A stretch of 34,316 nucleotides of DNA from positions 1 through 34,316 of the forward strand of contig NZ_JAGGOY010000026.1 of the NCBI RefSeq assembly GCF_018614095.1. Reading direction: 5' to 3'. This document shows positions 16,877-27,100 of this stretch, in pieces (within the stretch, counting starts at the first letter, position 1; every line of letters begins with the position of its first letter). This DNA is from Streptomyces sp. ISL-87. Lineage in GTDB: Bacteria; Actinomycetota; Actinomycetes; Streptomycetales; Streptomycetaceae. The translations under genes were made by a program, and so were the position numbers. The notes under the pieces are model-generated. The model was not told the DNA's origin. It saw only the letters and a list, made by a program, of their open reading frames with translations, and did not search any database.

Positions 16877-18336
16877 CAGACCAGCTCCAGTTCATTGTCG
16901 AACTCGGCCGCCAGTTCCGAGCTGGTCTCGTCGTCAAGCAGTCCGTACTCCTCGCCGACGCGCTGGTACAGAGAGCCGAACAGCCGCAGCACGTCGAGAC
17001 GGTGCAGATACGCTTCCGTGGTCAGCGAACTCACGTGACCCAACAAGTCACGCAGGATCAGCAGCGGCTCCGTAGTGCGCAGGTAGTGAGCCAGGGCCGC
17101 ATCGTCTCCGGTGTCCCGTACCTGCCGCGCGGCCTGCTCGTAGTAGCCGCGCACCAGCCGTGCCATCGTCGCCATGGCCATGGTGTGCCGCAGCCGATGC
17201 GGGGTGACGTGCGGGAATCTCGGCTCGTACCGCGCGCGGATCCGATCCGCGGTACGGGCAAAGACGGTGGACCAGGTGGTGAACGGAGCGCCCTTCCCCC
17301 AGACCGACAGCAGCATAGAGCCCCCGTCCGGAGCCACCAGGCGCCGCCGCTCGGCGGGACCGAGCGATGCCCACCGCACCCTGGCCCCGTTCACCCGCCC
17401 GCCGCGGCGGTCGGCCTCCGTCACGATCAGCGGTTCCCCCCACCCGGTCGGCGGGCCCCACGACGAACCCATGACGGCAGCCGCCCGGTCGAGCTCTATG
17501 TAGGACCACAGCTCAGCCAGCGCGTCGTAGTCGATCTACGTCTCCCGGTACTTGCTGCCCTTGGTCACCCCTTCAGGGACGGGAAACGACACCGGTACAG
17601 CGGTACGCCGGGACGGAAGCGCCGGCACCTCGCAGACCAGCAAATACGTGAACTCCTGGCTACGCAGCCCGCTGGAGACGACCATGCGGCCCACAGCGGC
17701 GTTGCGTGTCAGCTCCCGGCCTCGGAAGGCACGGTCACGCTCCCCATCCGGGGCAAGACCCGCCAGCCCCTTCAAGAACAGATCCGAGAATCCTTCGTCG
17801 AGGTACTTGATCGTCACGTGCGGCTTGGCCTGCCGACGTCGCGCCTGGTTGGCCAGCCCCCGCCGCATCTGGCCGGCGAAGGCCGACACCCCTTGCCGGT
17901 ACGTGAACGGCTCCGCTTCGGCGAACCCCTCGCCTGCGGCCCACTTGTAGAACCCCGCCAGGATGCCGATGTTCTGGTTCCAGGTAGATGCCGCGAAGCG
18001 GTGCTGGATCGGCCCACGCGCGCGGTACACGGAGTAGCTGCCCAACACCGCCTTGAGGCGTGTGCGGGTGTCGAACAAGGACACTCCGTGCTCGGATATG
18101 AACTCCAGCCACTCCCGGACCGTGCGGACGTAGTACGGCCACGATTTCGGCGCCGGAACTCCGTTGGTCGGAAGCTCACAGGCCCATTGGTTGATCACGT
18201 TGACTGGTCGGCTGCCGTTGCTGTCCTCGAAGAGCAGGTCGTCGTCGAACAGCAAGGGCATTCCCTCGGGGATCGCTGGCCTGAACTCGAGTCCCCAGGA
18301 CTCCCACTTCGCCGATGAGTAGATCGCTTGATGCAT
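16876..18336 (-). pseudogene. First tyrosine recombinase of the trio, interrupted by an amber codon
   Basis: One 486-codon gene split by a TAG at 17536-17538 (codon 267). Before it are a core-binding domain and the first catalytic Arg (VVSSGLRSQEF). After it, in the same frame, come HRLRHTMAMAT (HxxR box), LLGHVSSLTTEAYLH (box with His and the nucleophile Tyr), and the end at 16876. Both halves align with one tyrosine recombinase, so a single base change explains the break. It is first in a tightly coupled series of three recombinases, the arrangement of Tn554-type and RIT elements. The upstream ATG at 18336 is the best start; no strong RBS is visible. Confidence 0.78.
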
Positions 18337-18423
18337 GGCCGATGACTATCAACGCAACCCGGCTCACTGCAAAGAGCAAAGGAGCAGGTCGCCGGTACCG
18401 TCGAGCAGATAGCAACACTGTCG

Positions 18424-19212
18424 TTAAGCGGGAACAAACAGGTACAGCGCCCAGAGGGTGTTGAGCAGGCCGAGGCCGAACGACGTGGTCGCGTTGACCA
18501 GGGTCAGGGTGCGGAGCCGATGATCGCCGTACACGTACCGCAGGCCCTCGCCGATCTCCGCCCGCAGCCGGCGATCGTCGGCGCGGGCGCGGGCGCGGAC
18601 GGGTTCGCGGGTTTGGATACGGGCCGTGCACCAGGCGCTGATGAGGAAGGACCCGACATCGCCCAGCAGGGCCCGCGCCGGGCCGAGCAAAGTGGTCAGG
18701 GCGGCCCCGAGATTGCTGCCAGCGGTCGCGGCGACCGAGAACAGCGCCCCAATACGGCTGTTGCTCCGCTGAATCAGCGACCGGTCAACCAGACTCGGCA
18801 GCAGGCTGATCGCAGCAGCGTCGTGCAGCACACCCGCCGCGCCTTGCACCGCGGCGACCGCCATGAGGTGCGACAACGTCAACGTGTCCAGAGCGGCCGC
18901 CACCGGAACGGTCACCAGCGCCGCGGCACTGATCAGATCACCGGTGATCATCTGCCGCCGCTTGGAGTACAGGTCGCCGAGCGTGCCCGCATGCAGAGCC
19001 AGCAGCGCGGGCGGCAGCTGGCCCAGGAACGTCATCACGGCGACCTGCGCGGTGGTGGCGTTCAGCTCGAGTAAGGCCAGCACCGGGATGGCCATCGAGC
19101 TGACCGAACTGCCCGCCACGCTCGCGGTCTGGCCGGTCAGGTACCGGCGGAAGTCGTGGTGCCGCCACAGCGAGGTCGCGGCGGGCACGGCGGATTGAGT
19201 GCGGGCGGTCAC
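18424..19212 (-). pseudogene. MFS transporter, C-terminally truncated
   Basis: A 262-aa remnant of an EntS/TMR-type major facilitator transporter. The start HHDFRRYLTGQTASVAGSSVSSMAIPVLAL is typical of this subfamily. The loop 2-3 signature appears as GTLGDLYSKRRQMI. About seven membrane segments are present, against twelve in a full protein of about 400-420 aa. It ends at LYLFVPA, exactly where the recombinase element begins. The GTG at 19212 has an excellent GAGGAGG RBS. Such proteins export siderophores or drugs. As the last gene of the Nudix/ABC cluster it may once have been an export partner. Function is unlikely with half the helices gone. Confidence 0.75.
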
Positions 19213-19366
19213 GGAGCACCTCCTCGTCCTGCTCCGGCCGCTCGGACCACACGGCCATCACCGTGCGGCGGGGTGCTCGTGACTCCGGCAGCGGCACGAC
19301 CCGCTGCGGCGTTCCGGGCCGGGAGCCGGAACAGGTGGGTGGTCACGCCGTGCGTGGTGGCCGCGC

Positions 19367-20881
19367 TCACCAGCCCAGCTCCGTATACAGCCGCCCGGCA
19401 GCGATTCCGTCGATCGCTGCCCGGGTGTAGGGAACGATCGGCTCCGGCAGTTCTTCGGGATGCCACCACTTCCAGGCGAGGCACTTGTCGGGCTCGCGGA
19501 CCTCCGGGGTTCCCTTCCACCGGCGGGTCCGGAAGACGAGCCCCAAGCGGGGCTGGGCGCCGGGGGAGTCGACGAGGTGGACCGCGTGCGCGTACTCGAC
19601 GTCTGTGGGGTCGATGACCAGGCCGGTCTCTTCGAGGGTCTCCCTGACCAGACACGCGACCGCCGGCTCCTGCGCGCAATGACCCGCGGGGAAGTGCCAC
19701 GTATCCCCGGCGAATGCCGAATCCGGGTGCCGCAGCCCGAGCAGCACCCGGCCCTCGTCGTCCTCCAGGTAAAGGTGCACGCCCAGGACGTTGAGGACGG
19801 CCGCATGCGTGGCTGGCGCCGGGCCCGGGCCCGGCGCGATTTGCTGCGCCGCGTGCTGGCGTACGAGGTCGATAGTTGACGGGCTCAGGCGCAGCCGGGG
19901 CAGGTCGTCCGGGGTGAACCATCGAAGCAGCACGCCCTCCCGGAGTTCCAGCGCGTCAGGGTCACCGCGCCACCTGCCGGCGAAGACCTGGATTGGCACA
20001 GCGAGGCCGTCGACGCCGGTGGCCTGGTCGACGGCGTACGGCTCCAGGTCCGTGATCTCAAGGCCGAAGACTTCCTCGGCGAGTTCGCGTCGGACGGTGT
20101 CCTCAAGCGACAGGTCCCCCGGTTCACGGCCGCCCCCCAAGAGCGCGAACGCCCCCGGTTCCCAGATGTCCGGGTAGTTGTCGCGCAGGTGCAGCAGATA
20201 CCGGCCGGCGCCGTCGTGGACCAAGGCGGAGGCGTTCACTGGCTCGACACGGCCGTCGAGACGTGAGGCGAGCAGCTTGTCCCGCAGTGTCGGCGACGAA
20301 ATCTGATCGAAGGGCCGCCACTCCGCGCCCGACACCTCCTCGGTCTGTAGGGCGATCCTGGCGGAGACGTCGGCGTCGGCCAGGTAGAACACGAACCGGA
20401 AGTCGTAGTGCTGGTGGGCCGGTTCGCCCTTGGCCGGTCCGGCCTCGATGTCGTGGACGGTGATGTCAATGGGCGCGCCCAGGAACTCGGCGGTGGTGCA
20501 CAGGGCGGCGGGCGGGATCCCAGCCTCCTCATGGACTTCGCGTAGCGCTGCTTCGAGGAGCGTCCGGTCTTCGGCATCGACGTGGCCGCCCGGCGCCAGG
20601 ACTAGTCCGCCGCTGGCCTTGTGGTGGATGTGCAGGACGCGCCGGTCCTGGTCGATCACGATGGCGCTGCATGTGACGTGTCCCGGGAGGGTGGCGCGGA
20701 CCGTGGGATCGGCCTCGGCTTCGAGAGCACCCAACAGGTTTGCCAGTGCTGCCTGTTCGCCGGGGTGGTGCTTCAGGTAGGAGGTGACGAGTTCACGGAT
20801 GTGGGAGCGGGTGGGCGGCAAGGTGACCTCACAGTTCCGGGAGGCGGATGGGGGTGGTGGGAGCGGGCCGGCGGGTCTCAT
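19367..20881 (-). CDS. Triple Nudix-domain protein
   Basis: A 504-aa protein with three consecutive Nudix domains, at about residues 67-195, 212-345 and 357-495. Each keeps its catalytic REUxEE core: REVHEE at 114-119, RELAEE at 265-270, RETLEE at 413-418. Nudix enzymes hydrolyse nucleoside diphosphates linked to another group. Three apparently active copies in one chain are unusual, since most family members have one or two. The ATG at 20881 is used here. A TTG at 20821 has a better RBS (GAGGT, 4 nt spacer) and begins PPTRSHIRELV, where homologues of domain 1 usually start, so the protein may be 484 aa. It lies 112 nt after the ABC gene, in the same direction. Confidence 0.85.
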   Translation of the reverse strand: MRPAGPLPPPPSASRNCEVTLPPTRSHIRELVTSYLKHHPGEQAALANLLGALEAEADPTVRATLPGHVTCSAIVIDQDRRVLHIHHKASGGLVLAPGGHVDAEDRTLLEAALREVHEEAGIPPAALCTTAEFLGAPIDITVHDIEAGPAKGEPAHQHYDFRFVFYLADADVSARIALQTEEVSGAEWRPFDQISSPTLRDKLLASRLDGRVEPVNASALVHDGAGRYLLHLRDNYPDIWEPGAFALLGGGREPGDLSLEDTVRRELAEEVFGLEITDLEPYAVDQATGVDGLAVPIQVFAGRWRGDPDALELREGVLLRWFTPDDLPRLRLSPSTIDLVRQHAAQQIAPGPGPAPATHAAVLNVLGVHLYLEDDEGRVLLGLRHPDSAFAGDTWHFPAGHCAQEPAVACLVRETLEETGLVIDPTDVEYAHAVHLVDSPGAQPRLGLVFRTRRWKGTPEVREPDKCLAWKWWHPEELPEPIVPYTRAAIDGIAAGRLYTELGW

Positions 20882-20993
20882 GGGCCCGCCTTCGCTGACT
20901 CGTCGGGGGGTGTGGACGCCCGTTGCCGCGGGGAACCCCGGGCGCCCGTCGGGCCGTCGGCGTCCGTTCGGCCCAAGACCGGTGACGCGGAGG

Positions 20994-22997
20994 TCAAGGG
21001 CGGCCACCTGCTTTCGTCTCTGTGGAGCCGTCGCGCGGCGCGGGCAGGCTGTCCGCGAAGGCGGCGGCCTGCACGAGGTACGCGCTGCGGAAGTCGCCCG
21101 TCCCGGTGTTCTCGCCCATCAGCTCGGTGAAAGTGCCGGATTCGGCGACCTGCCCGTCCTTGAGGACGTGGATGAGGTCGGCGTGCCGCACCGAGTGCAG
21201 CCGGTGGGTGATCAGGACGATGGTCTGGCCGGTCGCGGCGAGCGCCCGGATCTGATCGAAAACCTTCTGCTCAGCAACCGCATCGAGGGCGCTGGTGGGC
21301 TCGTCGACCACGAGGATCTGCGCGTCCTTGTACTTCGCGCGGCTGATCCCGATCTTCTGCCACTGTCCGCCGGAGATCTGGTGCCCGCCCCGGTACCCGC
21401 GGGCGAGGAGAGTACCGAGACCGCGGGGCAGCCCCGCGAGGACGTCGTCGGCGCCGGAGTACGCTGCGGCCGCCTCCACCGCCTGGTCCTCGATCGGACG
21501 GGTGGGCCGGCCGATCCCGATGTTCACGCGGAACGTGAACGGCCAGTGGTAGAACGACTGGGACATGAGCGCGACCCGCGCGAAGATCTGCCCGCGGTCG
21601 GCCTTCGCGGCATCGACCCCGTCCCACCAGATGGTGCCGCCGCCCTGATCCGGCAGGTACAGGCCGGCCAGGAGCTTGATCAGCGTGGACTTGCCGGAGC
21701 CGTTCTCGCCCACCAGGGCAATGACCTTGCCCATCGGGAAGGCCAACGACACCTCGCGGAGCGTCGGCTCCGGCGTCTCACCGGTGCTGCCCGGATAGGT
21801 GAAGGTGACCTTCTCGAAGCGGATCTCCCCAAGGTCCTCCGGGAGCGCCTCACCGGTGGCCGGAATCGCCCGCGCCTCGGCCTCTTCGCACAGCCGCTCG
21901 TAGTCGGCGACGAAAAGTGACTCCTGATGAAGGTCGGTGATCTGCAGGACGAGACTGTCGAGGCTGGACGCGCCGGTCCGGATCGCAAGGACCGCGGTGC
22001 CGGCGACCGCGAGGTCCATCGCCCCGCTCCACAGCAGCAGCCCCAGCGCCCCGTAGGTCAGCAGGGTGGCGAGCCCGCCGGCGCCGTCGGCGATCAGGCC
22101 GATCCGGGCGGCCTTGCGGGCCAGGCGAGTTTGCTCGCGCTCGCTGGTCTCGGCCATGCTCCGGAAGTGGCCGAGGAGGAACGGGCCGACTTCGTGGACG
22201 CGGACCTCGGCAGCGGCCTCCTGCTGGGTGAGCAGCTGGCCCAGGAGGTGTCCGGCCCGCGCGTGCTGGACGAAGGTGTGGAAGGAGATGTACCGCTGCT
22301 TGGAGATCGTCAGCGAACTCCAGGCGCTGGGCAGGGTCATCACGACCAGGAGCGGCAGCAGCACGGGGTGCAGCACGGTCAGTACGCCTGCCGCCGCGAT
22401 CAGGGAGATCGCCGAGTTCAAGGTGTTGGTGCAGTAGCGGATCATCCGCCGTGCGGAGTCGGCGCCGTAGCGGGCTGCGTCCAGCAGCCGGTGGAACTCG
22501 TCGTCCTCGATGGCCGATAACTCCACCCGGTGCACGAGCGCGAGGTACCGCTCCGTCGCGACCCGCTGCACCTTCGGCTCCAGCGCCCCGGTCGCGGCCG
22601 TGGACGCAGAGCGCAGCAGCGAGCCGAGCAGGGCCATGATCGCGACCACCGCGAGCGAGGGCACCGCACGGGTCAGCCGCTCGTTCGTCGTCCCTCCGGC
22701 GAGGATGTGGCCCAGCACGCTGTTGACCGCGATCAGCCCGGCCGCCTGGCCGAGGCCGCGGCCCAGCTCCGCGCCCAGGACGATCCGTAGGGCGCGGGCG
22801 TCGGCGAGGTGCGCAAGACGCACGCCCATCCCGACCATGCGCGGCAAGTTCCTCGCCATGGTCCACAGCCCGAGCTTCAGCCAGGCCCCCTCGTGTTTCT
22901 CCCAGCCGATGTCGTACGCGAGCTCGCCGCCGAACAGCAGCCGCTCCGAGTCCGACACCGTCCCCTCACTGGCCTCGCCGCTGGTCTCCTTGCTCAT
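20994..22997 (-). CDS. ABC exporter, fused membrane and ATPase domains
   Basis: A 667-aa half-transporter. A hydrophilic N-terminus of about 50 residues is followed by a six-helix membrane domain (about 55-360) and a nucleotide-binding domain. The ATPase has Walker A GENGSGKST, signature ISGGQWQKIGISRA, Walker B ILVVDEPTSALD and the H-loop ITHR, so it looks active. There is no N-terminal C39 peptidase, so it does not itself cleave leader peptides. The ATG at 22997 has AGGGGG 5 nt upstream. An ATG at 23027 overlapping the 47-aa peptide's stop (ATGA) is the alternative. Context suggests export of the product of the upstream peptide/Nudix genes. This is inference only. Confidence 0.88.
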   Translation of the reverse strand: MSKETSGEASEGTVSDSERLLFGGELAYDIGWEKHEGAWLKLGLWTMARNLPRMVGMGVRLAHLADARALRIVLGAELGRGLGQAAGLIAVNSVLGHILAGGTTNERLTRAVPSLAVVAIMALLGSLLRSASTAATGALEPKVQRVATERYLALVHRVELSAIEDDEFHRLLDAARYGADSARRMIRYCTNTLNSAISLIAAAGVLTVLHPVLLPLLVVMTLPSAWSSLTISKQRYISFHTFVQHARAGHLLGQLLTQQEAAAEVRVHEVGPFLLGHFRSMAETSEREQTRLARKAARIGLIADGAGGLATLLTYGALGLLLWSGAMDLAVAGTAVLAIRTGASSLDSLVLQITDLHQESLFVADYERLCEEAEARAIPATGEALPEDLGEIRFEKVTFTYPGSTGETPEPTLREVSLAFPMGKVIALVGENGSGKSTLIKLLAGLYLPDQGGGTIWWDGVDAAKADRGQIFARVALMSQSFYHWPFTFRVNIGIGRPTRPIEDQAVEAAAAYSGADDVLAGLPRGLGTLLARGYRGGHQISGGQWQKIGISRAKYKDAQILVVDEPTSALDAVAEQKVFDQIRALAATGQTIVLITHRLHSVRHADLIHVLKDGQVAESGTFTELMGENTGTGDFRSAYLVQAAAFADSLPAPRDGSTETKAGGRP

Positions 22998-23023
22998 GCC
23001 GTCCCCCTCGCATCCGGTCGTGC

Positions 23024-23167
23024 TCATGTGGTCGCGTCTCTGGTCATGAAGAGCCCGGCGGGCTCCCGGATCACCCGCTCCGTTTCGGTTCCGTACTCCG
23101 CCGCCTGGAGTGCTGCCACGCCTTCGGCGGTGGCCGCCCCAGCCCCGTCTCCGTCCGCTGTGTTCAT
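23024..23167 (-). CDS. 47-aa peptide in the Nudix/ABC operon
   Basis: A short open frame encodes an acidic, Ala/Gly-rich N-terminal half (MNTADGDGAGAATAEG) followed by LQAAEYGTETERVIREPAGL and a C-terminal MTRDATT. The ATG at 23167 is preceded by GAGGGA at good spacing and begins 11 nt after the stop of the degenerate Nudix gene. Its TGA overlaps a possible ABC start. This tight placement argues that it is translated. It has no Cys, no signal peptide and no membrane segment. It could be a precursor of a modified peptide, a small regulatory partner, or a leader peptide. I do not recognise the family. Confidence 0.6.
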   Translation of the reverse strand: MNTADGDGAGAATAEGVAALQAAEYGTETERVIREPAGLFMTRDATT

Positions 23168-23178
23168 GCTGGCTTCCC

Positions 23179-23703
23179 TCATCCGGCAGCAGGCATGGCG
23201 AGGGCTCCGTAAAGGGTGCCCGCGACGTACTGGTTGAGGACGGCATGGGTCAGGGGCAGGGGCCGGCAGTCGGCCGGGGGGCCGCCGGGATCGGCCCACA
23301 CCACCTCGCTGTGCTTGAGCGGTGCGGCGTTGCGGGGCTCGCCGGACCAGTGCTGCGTGGCGAAGATGGTGCAGAGACGGCCCGCGCCCTGCTCGCTGCG
23401 GTAGTGCAGGAGACCGGAGAGCTCGATGTCCTGCACGTCCACCTGGATGCCCAGGGCGTGGGAGGCCTGCCGGCACGCGGCTTCGTCCAGCCACTCCGCC
23501 GGCTCCAGCCGCCCGCCCACCAGGGCCAACTGCCCCTGGTCGGGGCATCCGGCCCGGCGGACCAGGGCGACCCGCCCGTCGGAGCGCAGCGCGAGCAGCA
23601 CCACCTCCGTTAGCGGCCGGTAGCCGGGCCCGGTGCGAGGCGGCGCGGCAGGATCCTGTTCGAATGGAGCAGAGGCCGTACGGGGGTAGGGCGGTGTCGG
23701 CAC
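23179..23703 (-). CDS. Nudix-fold protein lacking catalytic glutamates
   Basis: A 174-aa protein with Nudix layout: TEVVLLALRSDGRVALVRR as the first strands, then GGRLEPAEWLDEAACRQASHALGI at 63-86 as the Nudix box. The catalytic REUxEE positions read R-Q-A-S-H-A (78-83), so all three metal-binding glutamates are replaced and hydrolysis is not expected. The fold may bind a nucleotide-like ligand or a protein partner, as in Nudix-related regulators. The GTG at 23703 is chosen for its GGGAGG RBS; the ORF extends in frame to 23844. It is the first gene of the minus-strand series leading into the 47-aa peptide, the ABC exporter and the triple-Nudix gene. Confidence 0.8.
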   Translation of the reverse strand: MPTPPYPRTASAPFEQDPAAPPRTGPGYRPLTEVVLLALRSDGRVALVRRAGCPDQGQLALVGGRLEPAEWLDEAACRQASHALGIQVDVQDIELSGLLHYRSEQGAGRLCTIFATQHWSGEPRNAAPLKHSEVVWADPGGPPADCRPLPLTHAVLNQYVAGTLYGALAMPAAG

Positions 23704-23798
23704 AGATCCTCCCTGGGTTGACGCGGAACCGAGCGATGGTCGAACAACCCGCCACGCCCGGGTGTCGTAACGGCCCCGCAGGGGCGAAAACTTCGAAC

Positions 23799-24116
23799 AT
23801 GAATCCGAAATCGGTACGCAGGCCAATCCCGCTGGGCATGACACCCGTTGAACTCACACGTTCGAGTGGATGCCTGCGGCCAGCACCCGATCAGGTACTT
23901 GCGCTGGTGCTCGGCAGCGGCCGACAGACGGCTGCCGACAGGGGCAGGTCAAGGTCTGTGACCGAAGTTCTGCTCGCCGTCCTCACGATCGACCCCGGGG
24001 AACCCGTGCAGGTCGTGGAAGCCCTCACCGCGATGTCCTGGGCGGCCCGGACCCAGGCTCGGGCGAGCGGGACAGGGCAGGTCCGAGGCGGGCGCCGCAG
24101 TAATCACAGCGAGTGA
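23799..24116 (+). CDS. Small hypothetical ORF before the LysM gene
   Basis: A 105-codon frame from an ATG at 23799 ends 13 nt before the LysM-protein start. The C-terminal half (VTEVLLAVLTIDPGEPVQVVEA) looks protein-like. A shorter start, GTG at 23958, with AAGG three bases upstream, would give about 52 aa. The first part overlaps the likely promoter region and 5' end of the minus-strand cluster. I recognise no family. The 425 bases between the two divergent units hold no other gene candidate, apart from a short GC hairpin near 23773-23786. Confidence 0.25.
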   Translation: MNPKSVRRPIPLGMTPVELTRSSGCLRPAPDQVLALVLGSGRQTAADRGRSRSVTEVLLAVLTIDPGEPVQVVEALTAMSWAARTQARASGTGQVRGGRRSNHSE

Positions 24117-24129
24117 AAGGACACACCCG

Positions 24130-27100
24130 ATGGCCCCGGCGCTCCGCGTCGAGGCACTCCCGTCTGCGGCGGCGGCCTACGGTCGGGATGTGCGTACCCG
24201 CGAGGAGACGGTCGTGACCCCGTTGGACGTCGTGCTGACCGGTGTCGAGTACGTGCCTGGCGATCCTTGGTTTCTCAGGCTCCGCTGGCAGGCAGGCGAC
24301 GGCACTCCCGCACCCGCCGTCCGCGAACGTGGCGGGACGGGCGCCCCGTCCAACTTCCCGTACGCCACGCAGCTCTTCTCGTCCGCGGTTCCGGAAGACC
24401 GGTACGCCGTCGGTAAAGCGGTCCCCGCCGGCGACACCAGCGGGACGTGGGACCAGGGGCGGGCCGGCTACATGCTCAAACCCGGCAGCCAGTACTGGAT
24501 CGCGGTCGTCGGCAACCCGCCGTCGATGGCCTCCAACACCGTCGCGGTCCTCTGGCAGCCGCCGTCCATCGTCTCCGTCACGTGCGACGGCACCGCGCTC
24601 GACGTGGCCTGGGCACCGGGCGGCGCGGGCGCGACCGGGGCGGTCGCGACGCTCGCCGCGGGGGGGCGCCGAGGTGTGGCGCGGCTCCGCGGCTCAGGCC
24701 GCGCCGTCAGCCGCCGCGGTGGCGTCGCGCTTCGACGTGGCCGGCGCGCCGCTCACGCTCGCACCCGGCACGCTCACGCTCACGCTGCGTCCGACCGCGA
24801 CCGACACGCGCGCCGTCTCCACCGGGCCCGCCACGGTCGCCACGGCGTACACGCACCCGCCCGCCGTCCTGGCGACGGCCTACGCCTCGGGCAGCGCCAC
24901 GACCGGTCTCAGCTACGCCGCCGAGGTCGCACCGGCGGGCAACACCGGCCTTCAATACGCGGTCACCCTCCTCGTCGGCCGCGCACGCCTGGCCGGGCCA
25001 ACGCTCGTCACCGCCACACCGGACGGCGACAACGCCGTGCTCAACGTGGAGATACCATGCGTGCCGAGCGGCTCGCCGCTCGCGCTCGTCGTCGCCGCGG
25101 CCGACCAGGTCGCAACGGGTCCGGCGTCGGAGCCGTTTCCGCTCCTGGCCGTCGCGCCGCACGCTCGCCGCCGCGAACGCCACCCGCGCCGGCATCCTCG
25201 ACCCCGCCGCCGTGCTCACCTCCCGGCACTACATCGCCGTCGAAGGCGACACACTCGCCGCCAACGCCTCCGGCGCGACCGGAGCCAATGCTCGCCGATG
25301 CGAACGGCGGCACCGACGACCTGTTCGAAGCGGGCACGCTGCTCTACGTCGGGGACTTCGCGGGGGTGACGGTTCCGCCCGGGCAGACGCTGCACGAGCT
25401 GGCCGACCGCTACGCCTGCCCCCCGGCGCTGCTCCTGGCCGCGAACGCCGGTCACCGCCTCGCCGACGCCGTGCTGCCCGGCTGCGTCACCGTGCCCGAG
25501 ACGGCGCGGGTGCCCTACACGCTGCGGCCTGACGACACGCTCGACGCGCTCGGCCCGGCGTTCGGGACGACGGGGCTCGGGCTGGGAAGCCTCAACGCCG
25601 CGATGCCGGGCGTCCTCGCCGCGTACCGGACCGTTTCCGTCGACACCCCGGCGGGACCTGTGGCCACCGAGACGACCGTCGACGACACCCTCGACGCGGT
25701 GTGGCACCGGCTCGCGGCGCAGGGGGAGGTGACGTTCGGGCAGACGGTGGCCGCCGTCGCGAGCGACGCGTCCTACCTCGCTGACGGTGCGCTGCTCGTC
25801 TGCGGGCCTGCTGTGCTGGCCGGTACGGGCACGGCGGTGACTCCCGCGGAGGCGGCGGCGGCGTACGGCCTCGACCCGGCGGCGTTCGCGCAGGCGAACG
25901 CCGGTGTCACCGGGCTGGTCGCGGACGGCGTGGCCCTGACCGCCGCCGGCGTGACCGTCACCACGGGAGCGCACGACAGCCTCAACACCGTCCTCACGCG
26001 CTTCGCCACGGCCGGTGCGGCGCTGACGTCGGCCGACCTGGTGGCGGCCCTGGCGGACGTCGCGTTCCTCCGGCGCGGTGCGAGGGCGCTGCTGCCGCAG
26101 GCGCGGGTCTCCGTCACCGCGGTGCTGCCCGCCGAACTGCCGCTGGCGAACACCACCGTGCCGTTCCCCCTCACCGTCGCGCTGCGACTGGCGCGGCCCG
26201 ACGTCCTCGTCGACCCCGTGTTCAGGACCGCCTACGGCTCGGGGGCCGCCGAATGCGCGGACGCGCCGGTGCCGCCGCACGTCACGCACAGCGGCGAGCG
26301 GGGGAAGGAATCCCTGACACTGGCGGAGTTCGAGACCTCCTTCAGGGAGGCGTTCCCCCTGCTGCGGCTCGCCACCGGACGCGCGCCGGACGGCGGCACC
26401 GACCTGTCCGTGGTGGCGTTCACGGCGGGCGGCATCACCGACGTGCAGGTCGCGCCCGGCCTGACCTGGCAGGACCGGGACGGTATCGTGAGGACGATGC
26501 CGCGCGTCTTCGCCCTGCGGCCGCTGTCAAAGGAACTCGTCAGCCGCAGCGGTGTCCCGGTTCACGATCTCGGCCCCGACGGCAACCTCGCCCCCGACGC
26601 GACACCGACCGACTTCGACAGCGTCGACGCCGAGGTGTGGGCGCGACGCCTGCTCGCCGACGTCGACCTGTTCCTCACCGCGGCGTACGCCACCGCGGTG
26701 CACGCCGACCCCGCGACCGGCGACGCGCTGGCACGGGTACTCGCCGCGAAGCGCACACTCTCCCGCGCCGTCGCCCGCGGCCTCTGGCCCGTCCTCGACG
26801 TCGCCGACCGCCACGCCGTGCCCGCGCAGGCCGCCGCCGTCGCGCGGCTTGCCGACGAGCTCTCGGTGAACCTCTCCCGCGCCTACGACGCGGCCGCGCT
26901 CGTGCAGTACGACGCCACCGTCGAGCCGCCGGCGAATACCGTGGGGGGACGCCCGGCCCGGCTCTACGGCACCCTCGCCACACCGCCGGGGGCCTCGTAC
27001 ACCCTGTCGTCGGCGAAAACGGACCTGTCCGCCGCCTCGTCGTACGTCGGGTTCCTCCTGCGCCTGCCCGATCCGCGCTGGCAGGCATACGTCCCTGTCG

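Larger units (their letters stand above)
14594..18423 (-). mobile_element. Decayed recombinase-trio element (RIT/Tn554-like)
   Basis: Three consecutive minus-strand recombinase genes with overlapping stops and starts form one module. Elements with three adjacent recombinases transpose site-specifically without classic DDE enzymes. The right side touches a truncated MFS gene at about 18424; the left side is fused to the TetR/CMD fragment. No terminal inverted repeats were found by eye, so the boundaries are approximate. Confidence 0.55.
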
